The translations under genes and the position numbers were made by a program. Of a stretch of 64,000 nt of DNA, positions 58,086 through 64,000 are shown piece after piece. Source of the stretch: Pisaster brevispinus (taxonomy: Eukaryota; Echinodermata; Asteroidea; Forcipulatida; Asteriidae); the NCBI GenBank assembly GCA_023634235.1, contig JAMKCF010000019.1, positions 3,162,001 to 3,226,000 on the forward strand, given 5' to 3'. The notes under the pieces were generated by a model. That model did not search any database. It was given only the letters and a program-made list of their open reading frames with translations, and was not told the DNA's origin. How positions within the stretch are numbered: position 1 is the first letter of the stretch; each line of letters opens with the position of its first letter.

Positions 58086-58659
58086 ATAATCCCAGGGATC
58101 TTAACAAGCCGGATGGCACTTTCAAAGCTCCGTACTAAGTGACAAAACAAAAGAAACATTGAATGACACCGGATCTGTACGTCGAAACAAATAATACGAG
58201 TATTCGTTTGTTATTGATCCCGAAGCAACATTCCATTCATAACTTGTTTCCAAAAACACCCTCCACGGTCATCGATACGACAACGCATCGACTATTTTCA
58301 ATTTTTTTTGAAAGTCTGTTCAGAGTTCAATAACACGTGGCGACATTGAAGCTCGACAAACACCGGAAAGGCTGGAGAAATTTCGTAATTTTACGGAGCC
58401 AGAGGCGGACAACACAACACAAAAGAAAAACATCAGCAAAGGACATTAATTTCGTCACGTCAAGTAGAGTGGGTGTGTTAACCACATGTTTCTAGAGACC
58501 ATGTCGTCTTGTTTTTCCTAAAAGAGCGGCTTTGTGCATTCCAAGGCTTTTCCCGGCAGGCAAGACAGGCCTACAACACTGTTGATCATAAGCAGTTTTA
58601 CGTTTGTTTTTTTACTGGTAACTTACTGTTCACATAAAATCAAGTAATGACTAAAGTTT

Positions 58660-58970
58660 TAGTTTCCTCATTTAGTTTCCCCAACTGTGAAAATTTTGGC
58701 TCAACTGGTCATCGAAGTTGCAAGAAAATAATGAAACAAAAAACACCCTTGTTGCACAGAATGGTGTGCTTTCAGATGCCTGAGAAAGGCTTCATGTGTG
58801 AAGCCTTTCTCAGATTCAAAATTTTGCGGTCGAAACCTCTTCTTCTTTTTTTAACTACCTGACAATTATTTATATCATCAAACAGGTCTAAAGTGTTCTT
58901 TTACTGAGCAAGTGTTTAAAGTTATTAACTTTTGGAGTAATTACCAAAAGTACACCCTTCCTCTAAAACG
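58660..58970. mobile_element. Hairpin-centred repeat, copy 2
   Basis: 'tcaactggtcatcgaagttgcaagaaaataatga' and the 34-nt hairpin at 58780-58813 align with 35150-35261; the right part ends 'ttttggagtaattaccaaaagtacaccct'. Confidence 0.8.
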
Positions 58971-58984
58971 AATTTGCATCTTAG

Positions 58985-59590
58985 TTATTTTTTACATCTA
59001 CGATTTATTTCAACTGGAAGAATAAATGTTCCATACTAATTTCAGTTTTTTGCCACTCTTTTCTCAGAATAATTTGCAGATATTTTTTATTAGGTTTACA
59101 GTTTGTGTAAACGGGAAGAAATGGAATGATTTTTCCATTCTAAAGTTTATTTTTGTCCCACTCCTTTTTCACAAAAAATTGCAGGTTAATCTTTCATAAG
59201 ATCTACGATTCTTTTAAACGTGATGAAGAATTAGAACGAATATTGCATTCAAAATGTCCATCTTTCACTATTTCTTTCTCAACAGAAATTTCCCATGAAT
59301 TGTTTACAACGTCTTCGATTCTTGTAGACTGGAAGAATGAACGCTTCATTCAAAATCGCACTCTTGTGCCACTCCTTTCTCGCAAAAAAAATTGAAGATT
59401 AATATTTTATTGCGTCTAAGATTTGTGTAAAAGTGGAAGGATTGAATGAAAGTTCTATTCAAAGTTTCGGTTTTGTACCACTCCTTTCTCAACAAAAACT
59501 GTAGACTAAATGTTAATAACATTCCTTTACATAGTGAGTTTTATTTAATTAAAGCTAGATTTTGTCTTTTCCCGTGAGTTTGGTTCCATG
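58985..59590 (+). repeat. Degenerate ~105-bp tandem repeat, about 5 units
   Basis: Each unit has 'tctacgatt...', 'aactggaagaat.aa', 'ttccattcaaa' and 'gtgccactcctttctcacaaaaaattg'. Divergence between units is high. The short open frames here are by-products. Confidence 0.8.
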
Positions 59591-60404
59591 GTGTCTCTTT
59601 CTCAACAAAAGGGGTTGTCTAATGTGGGAAAACAGTACAGCAGCTGCTGTACAAGAAATATTGGTGAAATGGTGTCACATCGCAACACTCCAACAACAAT
59701 ACATTCACGACGCATCACATCATTGTGTAAACAAAGGACATCAGTGGCGTCGATACCCATTGTTCTGCAATGAAGTGCTGTTGCGGTGCAATCATTAATT
59801 TCAATTATTGCCTAGATTTTCCCATCCCGTTGATTATTACATATTTGATAACCTTCAAAGCAAACAACACAAAATGAATAATGTGTGGGTAGGGAAGTTC
59901 CGGTCGTTAACTCTCAATAGGTTTCGTCAGCGGGGATTATATATAGTTTTAATTTGTTCTGTCTTGGTTTTAACTGTTATTAGTAGATCTGTCGAGAGTT
60001 AAGTAATCGAACATTATAATATTTCATTTCGCGAAAGAGACATTGGCACGGAGTTTTACGTGCACGGTGCGTGTCTAAATACGTCAACGTAACTGCGAGA
60101 AATATTGTATTGTGTTAGTCACGGGAATAATTCACGCACTCCCGTTTACGTTCGCGTAAAATAAGTACGTAAACCTTTAGCTGTCGTGTTCCCTGTTTGC
60201 TTTAGTGATATCTTTTGGTGTGTGTTACAAATAAAGGGTTGCTCAGACTTTTTTTCCCTGCGGCCTTAATGTGGCTACATCAGTTTCAATTGAAATAATA
60301 TTTAATCTGTGATGGATTTTTTTTTAAGACACAACAATCATAAGATCAACGTGAAAATATTAATATGGCTTGAATTAGTAATTTTAGATAACAACCTCTA
60401 GTAA

Positions 60405-60805
60405 GGTTTCAGTTAAAAGGAAAATATTCGTTTGGTAATCACTCTAAAAATTAATGGCGATAAAAACTTACTTGGTTAGAAGTGTAGCAGCTTTCAATAG
60501 TATAAAGCATTTTGAGAACCATTACATTTCGAAGTAGTGTGGTTATGGAAAAAAAGATACCAGTTTTATGCCCCAAGTTTGAATTTGAGAAACGTTACTG
60601 TCAGAACGTTTCTCAGATTGTGTATTCAGTAGGGGTATTTCTTCCTGCATGGAGTGGACATATTCGCTCCGGGTTTTCGACGATATCTCCAAAACGCTAC
60701 CACCTTTAGTGAAATGAAATTTTCACATCTTTAGTTTTATTTTATACATCTACGTTGAAACAATCGAAGGGTTCCAAAATACAAAAGGCATACTTTGCCT
60801 TTAAT
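60405..60805. mobile_element. GGTATAC-ended repeat, copy 2
   Basis: Co-linear with 13505-13920: 'tttggtaatcactct', 'acttacttggttagaagtg', 'gagaaacgttactgtcagaacgtttctcagattgtgtatt', 'gatatctccaaaacgc', 'tactttgccttt'. Confidence 0.8.
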
Positions 60806-61823
60806 ACCGTGCGAATAAAACATCTCTTAATATGACTTATGGTTGAAAGAGTCACAACTCGACTTTTCGATCAGATATAGGCCTATTCTAATCTTCTCCT
60901 ATTTTATTTGATACTCTTTCAGAGCAAAATTTGAAACATGGCGTCATCGGATAACAACAACTGGATCTGGGCCTTCCCCAAAGGAATGTTTACGTCGGTC
61001 AATTGGTCAAATTCAGTGCCTTCTTGATTGAATACCATCGAAAGTCAGTGAAGAAACTACACATTTCCCGTACAAAAATGTACAGACCCATCAATTTGAA
61101 ATTGGAAGTCTTGGGATTTTTTGGATGTTGACAAAACTCGAACTGGAAGGATATTAGTTACAATGGCATTTCACACCGTTTAATTGCAGAGGTTAAATAC
61201 CAGTATTTCTCTATTTTTTTCTATTGGTAGATGAGTGCATCACACAACTGAAGTTGGCATTGGAGCCGCTCTTTTAATGATCTAAAAGTAGTTACTTTCC
61301 TGTAAAAGTCTCCTTGGGCCCTCATGTATTTTGACATTTCAAGCACCGTGCAGTCATCATGATTAACAATTCAACGTGCTCAAACTTTTTGAAGTTATTC
61401 ATTTGCGAGACTAGAATTAATAACAACTGTTGCCAAACTAAAAAGTAGCGTATTAAAGGGCGTCTTTTGTCCTTTCTCGTGTTAAAAATAAACCACTAAA
61501 TATATGAAAATACATATATACGCTAATTAAGGTCACATAGCGGCAGCTGCTGAAGGTTACGCCCCAAATACGTCTAAAAAGGGGCGGGCCTTAATATGGC
61601 AATACATCCGATAAAGAGATGCTCACATTCTACAAACTCATATCGATGCGCCTGACTGGTTGAGGAGTCGGGATAAATGCGGGTATATTCTCATTTGATA
61701 AAAACAATATACCTGGAAACGTTACCACCTACGGCTCCATAAAACGAGAGTGCAGTCAACGGAAGACCTTAAAATGTAATAAACTGGGATTGCTTGGTCG
61801 ATGATGCTCGACATGTACACGTG

Positions 61824-61941
61824 ATGCTGGGGATGTCTGGCACTGCTATGCACCAGATTCAGAGTTACGGAAAAATCAACAGAGTCTACAATGCATGGTG
61901 GTTGCGTCTGGTTGTGTGTGTACTATATGTGGTTTCCGGAA
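61824..61941 (+). CDS. Speculative first coding exon with signal-peptide-like sequence
   Basis: From ATG 61824 the frame reads 39 residues, including a polar, basic N-part (HQIQSYGKINR) and then a hydrophobic run WWLRLVVCVLYVVSG, as in a signal peptide or signal anchor. A possible donor 'gga a|gtataa' follows at 61941/61942; unspliced, the frame stops at 61970 (48 aa). A short upstream ORF (61801-61824) overlaps its start. No following exon was found before the window ends, and the family is unknown. The residues LGMSGTAM faintly recall some Wnt5 precursors, but eight residues prove nothing. Confidence 0.25.
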
Positions 61942-62204
61942 GTATAAATACAAATGTGAAAGTTCAATGATTATAAACGTTTTCTTGCATACAACGACTC
62001 TGAGATAGAACTAGCTTAATGCAACTCACGTGGGCTTCTGGCAAACAGTGGAGCCAGTTTGTGTAGAATGGGCGTGGCTTACGTCACACTTTCGATAGAT
62101 ACAGGGGGTGTATTATAACCACCACGCTACGTTGCAGTTTACTTTTGAGTGTTTGCGCAACATACTCAATATGTCGAACCGTAGTGCGGGATCTAAATGA
62201 ATTT

Positions 62205-62375
62205 CGACACCCTTAACCTAAATGTAGCACAGTGCCTACTCGTACCCCCAATGTAGCCCAGCCATTAAATGTGGCCTGAGCCTGGTTGTAACCCCAGCCC
62301 TGTACCCGTATGTCACTGAACCAGAGAGTAGCCCAAGCCCTGTAGCTAAATGTAGCCAGCGCCATAACTATAGGG
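62205..62375 (+). repeat. AATGTAGCCC degenerate repeat, second array
   Basis: 'aaatgtagcacagtgcc', 'caatgtagcccagcc', 'gagagtagcccaagccc' and 'aaatgtagccagcgcc', matching the motif of 54370-54735. Confidence 0.75.
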
Positions 62376-63551
62376 TAAAATTCAGTCAGCATAAAATTCG
62401 TCTGTCAATGAATTTCAGTCACACGAATGCAAGAGGGTTTTACTTTCGGCTTTTATTCTCCTCAAAATGTGAGTTTATGTACAAGAATGTACAAGAAGGA
62501 AACCATTTCAAATTTCAAATATTTAGTAAGAAACGTGGGATTATTTTGGAAAGGGAACCAAGATCATGTTTGGTGAAACAACACATGTTTTCATCATCCA
62601 AGCAAGCTTTGAAAATGACCAAACTAACAAATATTTCTGGTATATTGATGTAAAAGAGAGTGCCCAACATTTTATATAAAATTTGCACTGACTGCACACA
62701 GCATACATGGTATTATTAAGGTTGTTATTAAGGCAAACTCTCCATGAAACAGTTTTGATTGAAATGCTATAGCTTTAGAGAGAGGACCAAAACAATAAGT
62801 TTTGATCTCACGAGTCTAGCTCCAACCTTTGAGAACGGTGAAACGAAGGGGGAATGTTTCACTATTTTCTCGTGATTCCGATAACCGTTAAGGCTGAAAC
62901 TTTTAACTTGTAATGTACACATATTCTATTTTTGTTTACATCCCTATGGAGACATATTTGTTCTTTTCTTTGTCCCTGTAGTTGTAGTTAAGAACCTCCC
63001 ATAGACTTTGTACAAAAAAATTCAGTCTTTAGAATTTCCCTGAGGAGACTTTTCGTTTTCCCTTTTCTGTTTTGTTCTCGGTCTCCATAAGTCACTGGAA
63101 ATTAAACCATGTTGGGTCGCACATGCATGCTGGTCTTTGACAATCACAGCAGTTTCCCGACCGTGTGCTTTCAGACCATTCCAATATTTTCGTAATTACC
63201 GTATATATCTCATTGAATATTTTACAAAGAAACAGCAATATATCAGTTAAGAAATAACAATCATAGTTACAGAAAGACTATGGTTCAAGTCATGGTAAAT
63301 AGTTAGTAAATATCATTGGATCATGCTTTGGAGGTTCTCATTTTAATCAAATAATGTTAATAGCCACTATACTGGGTGTCCTCCCCCCCCCCCCACAAAA
63401 AAATAAATAAATAAAAATCTGAACTTCTTGTTTCCTTTGTGTGATAAAAACGAGTCAATGAGTGCGAAATGTTTTTACATCTACGTGATTAAACACAATT
63501 ATCCAAATTTGAAAAATGTAAATTCGAAATTTTGTTTCCCAAACAAGAGAC
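62376..63551. other. No gene seen
   Basis: AT-rich sequence without recognisable exons. The 81-codon frame at 62408-62653 (+) has a basic, Lys/Phe-rich product, no splice context and no family resemblance. A poly-C run lies at about 63384-63395. Confidence 0.4.
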
Positions 63552-63746
63552 GCAGGGCCCAAGAGCTGCTTTTAGCTAGCAGAATTTAAGCAACTTTTAT
63601 GCCTAACCAAAAACAGGATTCCAGTCAGAAATGGTGAAAGTTACATGGTATTTTCACTGGTAACCTTATCCTGGTAAACATAACTTTCTTGTAGGCCTAT
63701 TTATAGCTATTTTTGTGCTTATAAGCAGCTCCATAAAATTGGGCCC
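63552..63746. mobile_element. GGGCCCAATTTCATAG-family MITE
   Basis: 'gcagggcccaagagctgctttta' to 'ataagcagctccataaaattgggccct', with internal 'aggattccagtcagaaatggtgaaagttacatgg' matching 4203-4388 in the same orientation. Confidence 0.8.
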
Positions 63747-64000
63747 TCAGGTGCAATGTGAACTTGGTACAAAAATGCAGTCATCGCTTGGGTCATTTTA
63801 ATGCAACACTGAGCAGCAACCCACGGCCATCACACAAGAAAACCCATCTGAGACCTTGTATTTTCATTCAATCTAATTGATAATTGATCTACCAGTTTAT
63901 GACATAGTGTCAATTTTGACGGACAATATTAAATTATTCCAACGACTCTAACGTCACGTCTTAGGCCTATATACATGTATATATTACTATTATTGCAATG

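Overview
This is AT-rich animal nuclear DNA: long introns with GT-AG junctions, tRNA-headed SINEs, LINE tails and very many short inverted-repeat elements. No prokaryotic, organellar or viral gene set is visible. Protein resemblance and the presence of a TPC3-type two-pore channel point to an invertebrate deuterostome, most likely an echinoderm. The species cannot be told from the window. All protein comparisons are from memory, not from a search.

Four protein-coding genes were reconstructed exon by exon, and in each the splice phases add up to one open frame. (1) MRPL48, + strand, 1938-6836, 6 exons, 186 aa: mitochondrial large-subunit ribosomal protein mL48. (2) A vasohibin, - strand, 17058-10249, 9 exons, 367 aa: tubulin tyrosine carboxypeptidase with Cys-His-Ser catalytic residues. 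(3) ASB3-like, + strand, 19602-25003, 6 exons, 540 aa: ankyrin repeats plus SOCS box, a probable Cullin-5 substrate receptor. (4) A two-pore channel, best matched to TPC3, + strand, 28222-50704, 19 coding exons, 826 aa: two 6-TM domains joined by a linker with an EF-hand-like loop. MRPL48 and vasohibin are tail to tail. Vasohibin and ASB3 are head to head across about 2.5 kb. ASB3 and TPC3 are co-oriented. No shared pathway is evident.

From 51 kb to the right edge no gene can be supported, apart from one speculative signal-peptide-like first exon near 61.8 kb. That stretch holds several unrelated degenerate tandem repeats and MITE copies.

Points most worth a second look: an AT-AC (U12-type) intron in the TPC gene and two U12-like GT-AG introns in vasohibin; a recent ~220-bp tandem duplication that copies a splice acceptor and the first 21 nt of TPC exon 9; two MITE families nested in each other in opposite order at two loci 1.5 kb apart, with target-site duplications; the ASB3 C-terminus and stop codon supplied by an interspersed repeat; and a minisatellite built on the palindrome GATGTCGACATC.
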